DNA of 14,550 bases, taken from assembly GCA_019243595.1 (NCBI GenBank), contig JAFAUA010000102.1:1-14550 (forward strand), in the 5' to 3' direction. Origin of the DNA: Acidimicrobiia bacterium. Its GTDB lineage: Bacteria; Actinomycetota; Acidimicrobiia; Acidimicrobiales; AC-14. Positions 1 through 7,065 of the stretch are shown one piece after another. How positions within the stretch are numbered: position 1 is the first letter of the stretch; the number at the start of each line of letters is the position of its first letter. The notes under the pieces were generated by a model. It saw nothing but the letters and a program-made list of their open reading frames with translations, was not told the origin of the DNA and did no database searches. A program made the translations under genes and the position numbers.

Positions 1-255
1 GGGCGCTCGGTGCTGCTCGCCGTGGCTGTCGGAGTGGCGGTCGGGCTGGCGGCGATCGGCATCGTGATCTCGATCGTTGCCGTGCCGTTCTTCGCCCTGG
101 CCCGGTTCACCGAGGGAAGCAAGGGCCTCGACCAGCCGCTGGTGCGCACGGCCCTCACCAGGGTCGCCCTGCCCGCGGGCCTGGTGCTGGGCTCGCTGGC
201 CGGACTGGCCGTCGGGCGCTGGTATCGCAAGGGCGGGCGGCTCCCGGAGGAATAG
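1..255 (+). CDS. Small membrane protein, 5' end possibly cut by the window edge
   Basis: The reading frame is open from base 1 and ends at TAG 253-255. The first possible start inside the window is GTG at 10, giving 81 residues, but no convincing ribosome binding site can be judged so close to the edge, so the real start may lie upstream. Two hydrophobic segments are visible, roughly residues 2-29 and 52-68 counted from the GTG, separated by a short polar stretch containing RFTEGSKGLDQ, with a basic C-terminal tail (RWYRKGGR). This is consistent with a two-helix integral membrane protein. I do not recognise the family and assign no function. It lies 30 bp upstream of the mca-like gene in the same direction and could be co-transcribed with it. 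Confidence 0.55.
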   Translation, partial: GRSVLLAVAVGVAVGLAAIGIVISIVAVPFFALARFTEGSKGLDQPLVRTALTRVALPAGLVLGSLAGLAVGRWYRKGGRLPEE

Positions 256-285
256 GCGGGGCCCAGCGATAGGTTCGAACTGCTG

Positions 286-1167
286 ATGGACGAGCGCCTG
301 AGTCTCCTGACGGTGCACGCCCACCCCGACGACGAAGCGTCGAAGGGCGCCGGCAGCGTGCACAAGTACCACGAAGACGGTGTCCACACCGTCCTCGTCT
401 GCTGCACGGGCGGCGAGGCGGGCGACATCTTGAACCCGGCCATGGACAAGCCCGAGGTGCGCGAGCACCTCCACGAGGTCCGCATGGAGGAGCTGGCCCG
501 GGCCACCGAGCTCATCGGATACGACGAGGTCGTCATGCTCGGTTACCGAGACTCGGGCATGCCCGATACGCCGGAGAACAAGGACCCGCGCGCCTTCGCC
601 AACGCCGACTTGGACGAAGCGGTCGGCCGCCTCGTCGAGGTGATCCGCCGAGAGCGGCCGCAGGTCGTCGTCACCTACGGCGACGACCAACAGGGCTATC
701 CGCATCCCGACCACCTGCGGGTGCACGACATCACTCTTCCCGCCTTCGACGCGGCCGGCGATCCCGACGCCTATCCGGATGCGGGTCCACCCTGGCAGCC
801 GCTGAAGCTGTACTACGTGGCCTGGTCCAAGGCCCGGGTCCTGGCCATGCATGAGCAGTTCCAGAAGCTCGGGCTCGAGTCGCCGTTCGACGAGCGCTGG
901 CTGGAGCGTCCCTCCCAGGACGACCGCATCACCACCAAGATCGACGTCGGCGAGCACGATGACGCCCGGCGCGCCGGGTTGCTCGCCCACGCCACCCAGA
1001 TCGATCCGGAGTCGCCGTTCTGGTTCGGGCTCCCCGCCGAGGCGGCGCGGGAGGCCTACCCCTACGAGGACTACGTGCTCGCTCGCTCCCTCGTCGACAG
1101 CGACGTTCCCGAGGACGACCTGTTCGCCGGCGTACACACGAGCGAACGCGCGTCCCGGCGTCAGTAG
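286..1167 (+). CDS. mca: Mycothiol S-conjugate amidase (PIG-L/LmbE family)
   Basis: Predicted zinc amidase that cleaves mycothiol S-conjugates to a mercapturic acid, which is exported, and GlcN-Ins, which is recycled; this is the cytoplasmic detoxification arm of mycothiol metabolism. The 293-residue protein has the PIG-L signature HAHPDDE at residues 11-17 and HPDH at 140-143, so His13, Asp16 and His143 are the expected zinc ligands. Lys20 just after the first motif, the TGGEAGDILNPAMD segment (41-54), and the KLYYV and HATQIDP segments match the mycobacterial Mca pattern as I recall it better than the deacetylase MshB. Length is close to mycobacterial Mca (about 288). ATG 286 has only a weak upstream AGG. 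It is followed 38 bp later by the SCP2-like gene on the same strand. Family assignment is firm; Mca versus another mycothiol-linked PIG-L enzyme is very likely but inferred. Confidence 0.9.
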   Translation: MDERLSLLTVHAHPDDEASKGAGSVHKYHEDGVHTVLVCCTGGEAGDILNPAMDKPEVREHLHEVRMEELARATELIGYDEVVMLGYRDSGMPDTPENKDPRAFANADLDEAVGRLVEVIRRERPQVVVTYGDDQQGYPHPDHLRVHDITLPAFDAAGDPDAYPDAGPPWQPLKLYYVAWSKARVLAMHEQFQKLGLESPFDERWLERPSQDDRITTKIDVGEHDDARRAGLLAHATQIDPESPFWFGLPAEAAREAYPYEDYVLARSLVDSDVPEDDLFAGVHTSERASRRQ

Positions 1168-1205
1168 CTACGATCCCCGCCAGTCGGCCCACGAGGAGGA
1201 TCCGC

Positions 1206-1592
1206 ATGGCGAAGTACCTGTCACAGGAGTGGCTGGACGAAGGACGCAAGCTGTCCGAGGAGTTCCCCGAGCGTCCCGGCGCCAGCGCCCGCATGCAGTA
1301 CGTGGTCACCGGCGCGCCCGAGGGCGACGTGAAGTACTACTGGGTCCTCGAGAACGGCAAGATCCAAGAGTCGACCCTCGGTGAGGACGCCAACGCCGAC
1401 TTCACGATCACCACGACCTACGACGACTCCAAGAAGATCCAGGACGGCGAGCTCGACCCCAACGCCGCGTTCATGCAGGGCCGGATGAAGGTCACCGGCA
1501 ACATGGGCAAGCTCATGGCCCTGATGCCGCTCACCCAGAGCCCCGAGTACAAGGCCATCCAGGAGAAGATCCGGGCCGTCACCGACTACTGA
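1206..1592 (+). CDS. SCP2 sterol-binding domain protein
   Basis: Small cytoplasmic protein (128 residues) consisting of a single SCP2-like lipid-binding fold. The pattern seen is an N-terminal helix (YLSQEWLDEGRKL), a beta-rich middle with YYWVLENGKI and ADFTITTTYDD, and the C-terminal helical part with AAFMQGRMKVTGNMGKLMALMP, in which GRMKVTGNMGKLM is a typical SCP2 segment. The family binds sterols, fatty acids or acyl-CoA and acts as a carrier or as an accessory to lipid-modifying enzymes; the ligand here is unknown. ATG 1206 is preceded by a strong GAGGAGGA ribosome binding site about 5 nt upstream, which fixes the start. It lies directly downstream of mca, and a strong hairpin sits just past its stop, so mca and this gene may form a short transcription unit. 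Confidence 0.85.
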   Translation: MAKYLSQEWLDEGRKLSEEFPERPGASARMQYVVTGAPEGDVKYYWVLENGKIQESTLGEDANADFTITTTYDDSKKIQDGELDPNAAFMQGRMKVTGNMGKLMALMPLTQSPEYKAIQEKIRAVTDY

Positions 1593-1597
1593 TGGGC

Positions 1598-1635
1598 GGC
1601 ACGATCAACGGCGCTCAGGTGGCGTTGATCGTGCC
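1598..1635. terminator. Bidirectional hairpin between convergent SCP2 and cupredoxin genes
   Basis: GGCACGATCAACG (1598-1610) and CGTTGATCGTGCC (1623-1635) form a perfect 13-bp inverted repeat with a 12-nt loop. It starts 5 nt after the SCP2 stop and overlaps the stop and last codons of the cupredoxin gene arriving from the other strand. There is no T-run on either side, so this is a stem-only terminator candidate; termination is inferred from position and symmetry. Confidence 0.7.
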
Positions 1636-2043
1636 CTTCATGAAGTTGTGCACCTGGCAGTGGTAGTGGATGGTGCCGCCGTGGGAGACCGTGATGGTCT
1701 TGGGGCCGGTGCTCTTCATGAAGATTCCGGTGTCGAACGACCCGTCGTCGGCCGTCACGCTGTGGGGCACGTTGTCGTCGAGGATGGCGACGGTGACCTT
1801 GGAACCCTGCTTCACATTCAGGGGGTCAGGGCTGAACTTGAAGTCTTGAATGGCGATGTTGTCGCTGGCCCCCGCCGCCCCGGTGCTCGTCGGCCCGCCC
1901 GGGGCCGTCGTACCCGAGGCGGCCGGCGTCGTGCTCGTGCGTGACGGGGACTTGTTGCCCGACGACCCGCATCCCGCCGTTCCGATGGCGAGCACGGCGA
2001 CGGCGAGGATCAGGGCGGAGCGTGAAACCGTGGACAGGGGCAC
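1615..2043 (-). CDS. Cupredoxin (plastocyanin-like) lipoprotein
   Basis: Predicted exported, lipid-anchored blue-copper protein. Using GTG 2043 the product is 142 residues: a hydrophobic signal segment (ALILAVAVLAIG), a lipobox ending in Cys25 (GTAGC), a Ser/Thr/Pro/Gly-rich linker to about residue 58, and a cupredoxin domain from about 62 to the end. Type-1 copper ligands are visible as His94 (DNVPHSV) and then Cys129, His132 and Met135 in HYHCQVHNFMKG. The family carries electrons or binds copper outside the membrane; the partner is unknown. The frame extends to GTG 2079, which would add 12 residues and nearly abut the divergent sigma-factor start; neither start has a good ribosome binding site, and 2043 gives the more normal lipoprotein signal. 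Its divergent arrangement with an ECF sigma factor makes it a candidate regulon member. Confidence 0.85.
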   Translation of the reverse strand: MPLSTVSRSALILAVAVLAIGTAGCGSSGNKSPSRTSTTPAASGTTAPGGPTSTGAAGASDNIAIQDFKFSPDPLNVKQGSKVTVAILDDNVPHSVTADDGSFDTGIFMKSTGPKTITVSHGGTIHYHCQVHNFMKGTINAT

Positions 2044-2087
2044 CTCCGGACATCCAGCGGGACGTGCGGTATCGAACACGTCATGCT

Positions 2088-2675
2088 GTGGCCATCGACG
2101 GATTGCAGGAGGCTAGCGACGGCGCCCTCGTCGTCGCCATCGCCCGCTACCACGAGGAGGCACTTGCTGAGGCCTACCGCCGGTACGGCGGCGCCGTGTA
2201 CGCGCTCGCCCGCCGTCTGCTCGTCGACCAGGCTCTCGCCGAAGAGGTCGTGCAGGAGGTCTTCCTCCGCCTGTGGACCCGGCCCGACCGCTACGACCCC
2301 GAGCGGGGCTCGTTGCGCTCTTACCTTCTCGCCCAGAGCCACGGCCGGGCCGTCGACATGCTGCGTTCGGAGACGTCGCGCAAGCGCCGGGAGGAACGGG
2401 AGGCGCGTGAGACAGCGGAGGGCGGCTACGACATCGAGCGCGAGGTCCTCGACCTGGCGATTGGCGAGCACGTGAAGGAGGTCCTCGACAAGCTTCCGGT
2501 CGAGGAGCGCCAGGCCATCGAGCTCGCGTATTTCGGGGGGCTGACCTACCGCCAGGTCGCCGTCCGCCTCGACCAACCCGAGGGCACGGTCAAGAGCCGG
2601 ATCCGGACGGGCCTCAAACGCATGCGCGCCGACCTCGTCGACGCCGGGATCGGTGGGGTATGGAGCGAGAGCTGA
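2088..2675 (+). CDS. ECF sigma-70 family RNA polymerase sigma factor (SigK-like)
   Basis: Alternative sigma factor of about 195 residues if GTG 2088 is used. Region 2 is seen at about residues 25-95, including YRRYGGAVYALARRLL, AEEVVQEVFLRLW and GSLRSYLLAQSHGRAVDMLR. Region 4 is at about 130-185, with LPVEERQAIELAYFGGLTYRQVA and the helix-turn-helix end PEGTVKSRIRTGLKRMR. The frame is open further upstream (to 1941), but that part is Arg/Pro-rich, runs antisense through the cupredoxin signal-peptide codons and looks non-coding. TTG 2103 is another possible start. The anti-sigma gene overlaps its 3' end by 16 nt, indicating translational coupling. Context and sequence style resemble SigK/RskA systems of actinobacteria, in which the sigma factor is released by stepwise proteolysis of a membrane anti-sigma factor; the inducing signal is unknown. 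Confidence 0.88.
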   Translation: MAIDGLQEASDGALVVAIARYHEEALAEAYRRYGGAVYALARRLLVDQALAEEVVQEVFLRLWTRPDRYDPERGSLRSYLLAQSHGRAVDMLRSETSRKRREEREARETAEGGYDIEREVLDLAIGEHVKEVLDKLPVEERQAIELAYFGGLTYRQVAVRLDQPEGTVKSRIRTGLKRMRADLVDAGIGGVWSES

Positions 2676-3415
2676 CCCACGCCGACGCCGCCGAGCTGCT
2701 GGGCGCCTACGCCCTCGATGCCCTCGACGCCGACGAGCGCGAGGCCGTCGAGCAGCATCTCGAATCGTGCCCGCGCTGCCGGGCCGAGGTCGCCGACCAC
2801 CGGACGGTGGCGTCGTTCATGGGCTCGGCGGGCGGCCCCGCACCCGACGGCCTGTGGGATCGCATCGCCGGCTCTCTTGAAGAGGCGCCGCCGGAGCTGC
2901 GGCTGGCGCCGGTCGTGCCGCTGCGTGAGCGGCGTTCGGTGAGCGTGCGCGTCGGAGCGGCCGCGGCCGCCCTCGCCGCGGGCGTGATCGGCGTGCTGGG
3001 GGCCGAGGTCGTCCACCTCAACCACCAGGTCGACCACGTGGCCGCTTCGGACCGCACGAACGCGGCGCTCATGTCGGCCGCCACCCACGCCCTCGCCAAC
3101 CCCGACGCCCAGCGGGTGTCGATGCGGTCGCCGGACGGCAGCGTCACCGCCCAGGTCGCCGTGCTCCCCGATGGCACCGGCTTCCTCGTGGCCGACCGCC
3201 TGCCTGCCCTGGCGAGCGACCGCACCTATCAGCTGTGGGCGCTGGCCGACGGCCAGACGATCTCCGCCGGCGTGCTCGGCGCTCGCCCACAGATTGTCGC
3301 CTTCCGTTACGCACCCGCTGGCCTGTCGGGGTTCGCGGTCACCGCCGAACACGCCGGCGGCGTCTCCGTGTCGCAGAACGCACCCGTCGTCGTCGGCACG
3401 GTGCAGCGGATGTAG
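2660..3415 (+). CDS. Anti-sigma factor, RskA family with N-terminal zinc-binding domain
   Basis: Predicted single-pass membrane anti-sigma factor of 251 residues. The N-terminal cytoplasmic part carries the zinc anti-sigma signature HxxxCxxC (His33, Cys37, Cys40 in EQHLESCPRCRAE), which would hold the sigma factor inactive. One transmembrane segment lies at about residues 97-116. The extracytoplasmic part (about 140-250) has the RskA C-terminal pattern, including TYQLWALADGQTISAGVL and GFAVTAEHAGGVSVSQNAPVVVGTV. ATG 2660 has a GGTGGGG ribosome binding site just upstream and lies inside the last codons of the sigma gene, typical of a co-translated pair. The 3' end converges on the large binding-protein gene with only 3 bp between the stop codons and no obvious terminator hairpin. 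Confidence 0.9.
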   Translation: MERELTHADAAELLGAYALDALDADEREAVEQHLESCPRCRAEVADHRTVASFMGSAGGPAPDGLWDRIAGSLEEAPPELRLAPVVPLRERRSVSVRVGAAAAALAAGVIGVLGAEVVHLNHQVDHVAASDRTNAALMSAATHALANPDAQRVSMRSPDGSVTAQVAVLPDGTGFLVADRLPALASDRTYQLWALADGQTISAGVLGARPQIVAFRYAPAGLSGFAVTAEHAGGVSVSQNAPVVVGTVQRM

Positions 3416-3418
3416 ACC

Positions 3419-5755
3419 TCAGTGGGTGAAGTAGTAGCCGCCCTGGTTGCAGATGAAGCCCGACGCCGGATCGTTGCGCACGAAGTGGTTGGTGCTCACG
3501 CCGATCGCAACGAAGCACGTCGGCGGGCGCTTTGACGCCGGCCCGGCGGGCGCCAGCATGCCGTTGCCGTCGAAGTTGTCGATGGCCTTGAGCTGGGCCG
3601 TCACGCTCGCCTGTGTTGGCCGCGGCCCGGCCGCGCCAAGCGCCTGCACGAACAGTCGCGCCGACTCCCATCCGTAGGCCGCGGAGAGGTCGGGCCGCTG
3701 GTTGGGCGCCACGCGATGCAGCCACTGCAGGAAGAGGTTGACCTCGGCGATCTTGTCCTCGCCGCCGAACATCGCCAGCGCTTGGGCGAGGGAGGCGCCG
3801 TTGGTGGTGCCGGAGAGAAATGCCGGGTCGTAGGCCGCGGGTCCCCAGTTGGCAAACACCGGCTGGAAGTTCTGCTGCGCCATGGCCTGCGCCATGGCCG
3901 TCATCGTCCCCACCTCGCTCAGCATCATGAGGCCTTTCACGCCGTTCTGCTGCATGGCCACGACGTCGGAGGTGAAGTTGGTCTGGGTGGGTTCGATGAT
4001 CTGGGAGTAGGTGAAGTGGTAGCCGAGGGAAGTGGCGGCCGCCTGCTCGCCGGCCATGGCCTCCTTCGCCGCCGTCGTGTCGATGGCGAAGATCGCCATG
4101 TGGGACGTGACGTCGGCGCCGTACTTCTGCGCGTAGTAGTAGAGCGGGCCCAACGCCCACCCGGGTGCACGCGGGGCCACCGAGAAATTATTGGCGACAT
4201 TGAAGTGGGCGTGGGTCTCGGCCTCGCTGACGTCGGGAACGTCGCCGTGCTGGGACAGCACCGACGCGCCGCCGTCGTCGACCGGCGACGACGAGCCGAC
4301 GAACCCGAACACCTTGCCGATCAAACCGGCGTACGCGCTCTGGTTCTTGGCCGAGTCGTTCCCGTCGTCGGCGCTGACGACGCTGAGGCCACGGCCGTAC
4401 ACCCCGCCCACCGAGTTTTGATAGGCGAAGAACGCTGCCGTCCCCGCGACCGCGCCACTCCTGAGGTTCGGCTGCGGCCCACCCAGCGTCGAGACGTTGC
4501 CGACGGCGATGTTCCCTCCGGTGACGCCGACGGCCGTGGAGCCGCCGTTGCCGCCGGGCGGCACCGGGAACACCTGGGGCGCCGCCGATCCCCCCGGTCC
4601 GGTGGCGCCCTTGCCGGTGATGCTCGTCGTCGAGGACGCGGCGGCGGCCGCTGCCGCCCCCGGCCCCGTCGTCGTCGTGGTGGCCGGTGGTCCGGCAGAG
4701 ATCGAGTCCACGGCAACCCGGGCCTTGTCGAGGATCGACGCCGGGAGCGGTGCATAGCCCAGTGATCCGGCCGCCGCCTGGCCCTTGTCGAGCGTGTAGT
4801 GCAGGAAGTCCTTGAGGACGTCAACCTGGCCGGCGTCGGGCAGCCTGGCGAAGACGACCGCCCACGTCGGGAACGACAGCGGGTAGGCCGCGCCCCCTGC
4901 GGGGACATAGTTGGGAAGGACCTTCAGGTCCGGTGGAACCGTCGCCTCGGCCAGCGCCGCCGTGATCGCGTCGGCCTCAGGCACGACGAACTGGCCGGCG
5001 GCGTTCTTCAGCTGGGCTGCACCGAACGTCGGTCGCCCCGGGGTCGATGTGTCGAGGTAGCCCACGGCGCCGTCAGTGCGGTCGATGGCATCGGCCATGG
5101 CGCTCGCGCCGTTGACCGCCTCGCCGGTCGGCCAGGCCGCGAGGTGCGAGCCGATGCCCGCCGTCCACACGGACGGGGCCGTCGAAGCCATGTAGCCGGT
5201 GAGGGCCGCCGTCGCCGGATCATCGTCGGATCGGTAGACGACGTGCACCGGGGTGCTCGGCAGCGTCGTCCCCGCGTTGTCGGCTTGGAGCTTCACGTCG
5301 TCCCAGCGCGCGATCGCACCGCTGAACAGCCCGGCCAGCGTGGCGGGCGTGAGCTTGAGGCTCTTGATGCCGGCGAGGTGGATGTCGACGGCCACGGCGT
5401 CCCCCGCCCACGGGATGTGGAGCACCGCCCCGTCCCTGGCGAACGCCGCATGCTCCTGGTCGGGTGTCAGTGGTGCATCAACCGCCGCGAAGGCGGCCGT
5501 GCCCGCCGTCAACTGGGCGACGCCGTCCTGGGCGCTGACGGCTTTGTAGCTGACCGAGGCGTCCTTGCAGTGGGCCGCGTAGTCCTTGATCCACCGCTGG
5601 ACGAGGGCGTCGGGGACTGTCGACCCGGCGCCCGCCAGAGCTCCGGCCGGACACGCGCCGACCTTGACCGTGGCCTGGTGGTGCTTGGCGCTCCCACTGC
5701 AGGCGGCGGCGACCAGGGCCAGCACCACCGCCACCGAACCCACCCGCCGTCCCAT
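3419..5755 (-). CDS. Fused dual substrate-binding lipoprotein: PstS-like domain plus LivJ-like (PBP type I) domain
   Basis: A 778-residue exported lipoprotein joining two unrelated solute-binding folds. ATG 5755 is chosen because it directly precedes a signal peptide with lipobox VAAAC (Cys19); an in-frame upstream GTG at 5818 would add 21 non-signal residues and overlap the divergent gene. Residues about 30-350 are PstS-like: GAGSTVPDALVQRW, AAVDAPLTP, LFSGAIARWDDVKL, VVYRSD, GAVGYLD and YPLSFPTWAVV. Residues about 356-405 are a low-complexity linker with Thr and Ala runs. Residues about 408-775 resemble branched-chain amino-acid/amide binding proteins: an IAVGNVSTLGGPQPN start, FFAYQNSVGGVYGRGLSVVSADDG, KVFGFVGSSSP, TNFTSDVVAMQQNGVKGL and a late ESARLFVQAL. 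Each domain alone has close to its family's usual length. No permease or ATPase gene is present nearby. Ligands are unknown; a sensor or scavenging role is possible. There is one signal peptide and no internal stop. Confidence 0.85.
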   Translation of the reverse strand: MGRRVGSVAVVLALVAAACSGSAKHHQATVKVGACPAGALAGAGSTVPDALVQRWIKDYAAHCKDASVSYKAVSAQDGVAQLTAGTAAFAAVDAPLTPDQEHAAFARDGAVLHIPWAGDAVAVDIHLAGIKSLKLTPATLAGLFSGAIARWDDVKLQADNAGTTLPSTPVHVVYRSDDDPATAALTGYMASTAPSVWTAGIGSHLAAWPTGEAVNGASAMADAIDRTDGAVGYLDTSTPGRPTFGAAQLKNAAGQFVVPEADAITAALAEATVPPDLKVLPNYVPAGGAAYPLSFPTWAVVFARLPDAGQVDVLKDFLHYTLDKGQAAAGSLGYAPLPASILDKARVAVDSISAGPPATTTTTGPGAAAAAAASSTTSITGKGATGPGGSAAPQVFPVPPGGNGGSTAVGVTGGNIAVGNVSTLGGPQPNLRSGAVAGTAAFFAYQNSVGGVYGRGLSVVSADDGNDSAKNQSAYAGLIGKVFGFVGSSSPVDDGGASVLSQHGDVPDVSEAETHAHFNVANNFSVAPRAPGWALGPLYYYAQKYGADVTSHMAIFAIDTTAAKEAMAGEQAAATSLGYHFTYSQIIEPTQTNFTSDVVAMQQNGVKGLMMLSEVGTMTAMAQAMAQQNFQPVFANWGPAAYDPAFLSGTTNGASLAQALAMFGGEDKIAEVNLFLQWLHRVAPNQRPDLSAAYGWESARLFVQALGAAGPRPTQASVTAQLKAIDNFDGNGMLAPAGPASKRPPTCFVAIGVSTNHFVRNDPASGFICNQGGYYFTH

Positions 5756-5805
5756 GTGGCCAAGCGTAGGACCGCATTCGCGCGCGAGAGCTACGTTCTG
5801 GTGCC

Positions 5806-6210
5806 GTGCCGGCGACACTCGACGACGCGGCCCAGATGGCGATGGTCCTTCCGGAGGTCGTCGAGGGCGAGCGCTTCGGCCGGCGGACGTGGTTCGTCAG
5901 GAAGAAGGGCTTCGCGTGGGAGCGCCCCTTCAGCAAGGCCGACATCAAGCGCTTCGGCGACGAGACGCCCCCCGACGGGGACATCCTGGCCGTCACCGTG
6001 GAAGACCTTCACGAGAAGGAAGCCGTACTCGAGGCGCACCCGAAGGCGTTCTTCAACATTCAGCACTTCGACAACTACCCAGCCGTGCTGATCCAGCTGA
6101 ACAAGGTCACCAAGCGCGAGCTGCGCGAGGCGATCGTGGACGCCTGGCTGGCCGCGGCGCCTCCGAAGCTGGCCCAGGAGTTCCTGGCCAGCCTCAAGCG
6201 CAAGCGCTAG
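5806..6210 (+). CDS. MmcQ/YjbR family protein (DUF419)
   Basis: A 134-residue cytoplasmic protein of the MmcQ/YjbR (CyaY-like fold) family. Visible family features are an N-terminal AxxLPEVxEGERFGRRTWFVRKKGFAW-type segment (the stretch from Ala12 to Trp38), a central acidic DGDILAVTVEDL, the F-N-I-Q-H-F-D-N-Y-PAVLIQL segment and a C-terminal helix REAIVDAWLAAAPPKLAQEFL with a basic end. Members are often called DNA-binding from a predicted fold, but biochemical function is poorly known, so none is asserted. The GTG start at 5806 has only a weak GAGAG upstream. It is divergent from the dual binding-protein gene with about 50 bp between starts, so the two may share a promoter region. It converges on the deacetylase gene, with 12 bp between the stop codons. 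Confidence 0.8.
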   Translation: MPATLDDAAQMAMVLPEVVEGERFGRRTWFVRKKGFAWERPFSKADIKRFGDETPPDGDILAVTVEDLHEKEAVLEAHPKAFFNIQHFDNYPAVLIQLNKVTKRELREAIVDAWLAAAPPKLAQEFLASLKRKR

Positions 6211-6217
6211 AGCGAGA

Positions 6218-6233
6218 GCGGGCTACTGCCCGC
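6218..6233. terminator. Short GC hairpin between convergent YjbR and YdjC genes
   Basis: GCGGGC (6218-6223), loop TACT, GCCCGC (6228-6233) form a perfect 6-bp GC stem with a tetraloop. It overlaps the stop codon of the - strand gene and lies 7 nt after the + strand stop. No T-run follows, so a terminator role rests on position only. Confidence 0.4.
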
Positions 6234-7065
6234 GCCCGGCGCGCTGAAGGTCGCGGAGCTCCCGGTAGCCGATCAGCGTCGCGCCGGCTCGTTCGGCGAG
6301 GGCCCGCAGCGTGCTGTGCCCGGTGATGAGGTCGTGGTCGTCGACGCGGGCCGCCCAATCGGGTGCGAACGCCCGTAGTTCGGGTGTGTCGACTGCGGGG
6401 TGGACGTACACCTCGGTGACACCGGGCCGAAGGTCGGCGAGGACCCGCTCGATGGCCCTGCGGCTGCCGACGCCGGGGATGACCAGAAGGTGGTCGGGGA
6501 ACAGCACGCCTTCCTCGGCCGCCAGTTGGCGGAACGGGAAGCCGACGACGCGTTCGGTGGACGCCCCCGAAAGCCGCATCGGGAGTCCGAAGTCTGCCGC
6601 CAGCTCGAGGTAGACGTCGAAGAACTCCGGGCGCATCTGCACCGTGCCCATGTGCGAGTCGAGGTGGCTCACGTCGAAGCCCCAGAAGATGGCCCGCTCG
6701 ACCTGGGCGCGCAGCTCCCGGCGGACCTCATCGAGGTCGGCGTGGTCCCACACATCCTCGACCGTGCGCGGGAACCCACCGTCGCCGTCGAGGAGCGACG
6801 GCGCATGGGTGATCGGCCCCCACCGGTAGAGGTCGTACTCGGCGTTGAGCGTGAGGTGCACGCCGACGTCCTCACCCCGGTACCTGGCGGCGGCGTCGCG
6901 GGCCCAGGGGCACGGGACCATCAGCGTGGCGCTGGTGGCGACGCCCTCGCGGAGGGCCTCGTACACGCCGAGGTTGGCAGCGTGGCTCGACCCCAGGTCG
7001 TCACAGTTGACGATCAGGAGCTTGGCCTCTGGGCGGAAGCCCAGCTGCTCGGCGAGCACCGTCAT
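6223..7065 (-). CDS. YdjC/ChbG-family carbohydrate deacetylase
   Basis: Predicted metal-dependent deacetylase of 280 residues. Family members remove N-acetyl groups from chito-oligosaccharides or related sugars. The metal and catalytic signatures are visible: NCDDLG at residues 20-25 (Asp22, Asp23), GVHLTLNAE with His70, and HLDSH with His134 and His138 in the SHMGTVQ segment. EVYVHPAVD near the C-terminus supplies another conserved His. No signal peptide is seen, so it should act in the cytoplasm. Length is typical of the family. ATG 7065 has a weak GGCGGA upstream and overlaps (ATGA) the stop of a 30-codon mini-ORF, so it may be translated by coupling. The substrate is unknown; no sugar transporter or chitinase is adjacent. 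The gene ends convergently against the YjbR gene. Confidence 0.88.
   Translation of the reverse strand: MTVLAEQLGFRPEAKLLIVNCDDLGSSHAANLGVYEALREGVATSATLMVPCPWARDAAARYRGEDVGVHLTLNAEYDLYRWGPITHAPSLLDGDGGFPRTVEDVWDHADLDEVRRELRAQVERAIFWGFDVSHLDSHMGTVQMRPEFFDVYLELAADFGLPMRLSGASTERVVGFPFRQLAAEEGVLFPDHLLVIPGVGSRRAIERVLADLRPGVTEVYVHPAVDTPELRAFAPDWAARVDDHDLITGHSTLRALAERAGATLIGYRELRDLQRAGRGQ

Noticed and set aside
1941..2087. Upstream extension of the sigma-factor frame to an ATG at 1941
   Set aside because: It runs antisense through the cupredoxin signal-peptide codons, is Arg/Pro-rich and has no sigma-factor homology; a start near 2088 fits the family length.
4799..6091. Long + strand frame of about 430 codons opposite the PstS-like domain
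   Set aside because: It is Arg/Gly-rich without domains, spans the divergent promoter and the YjbR gene in the wrong frame, and is best explained by GC-driven open frames.
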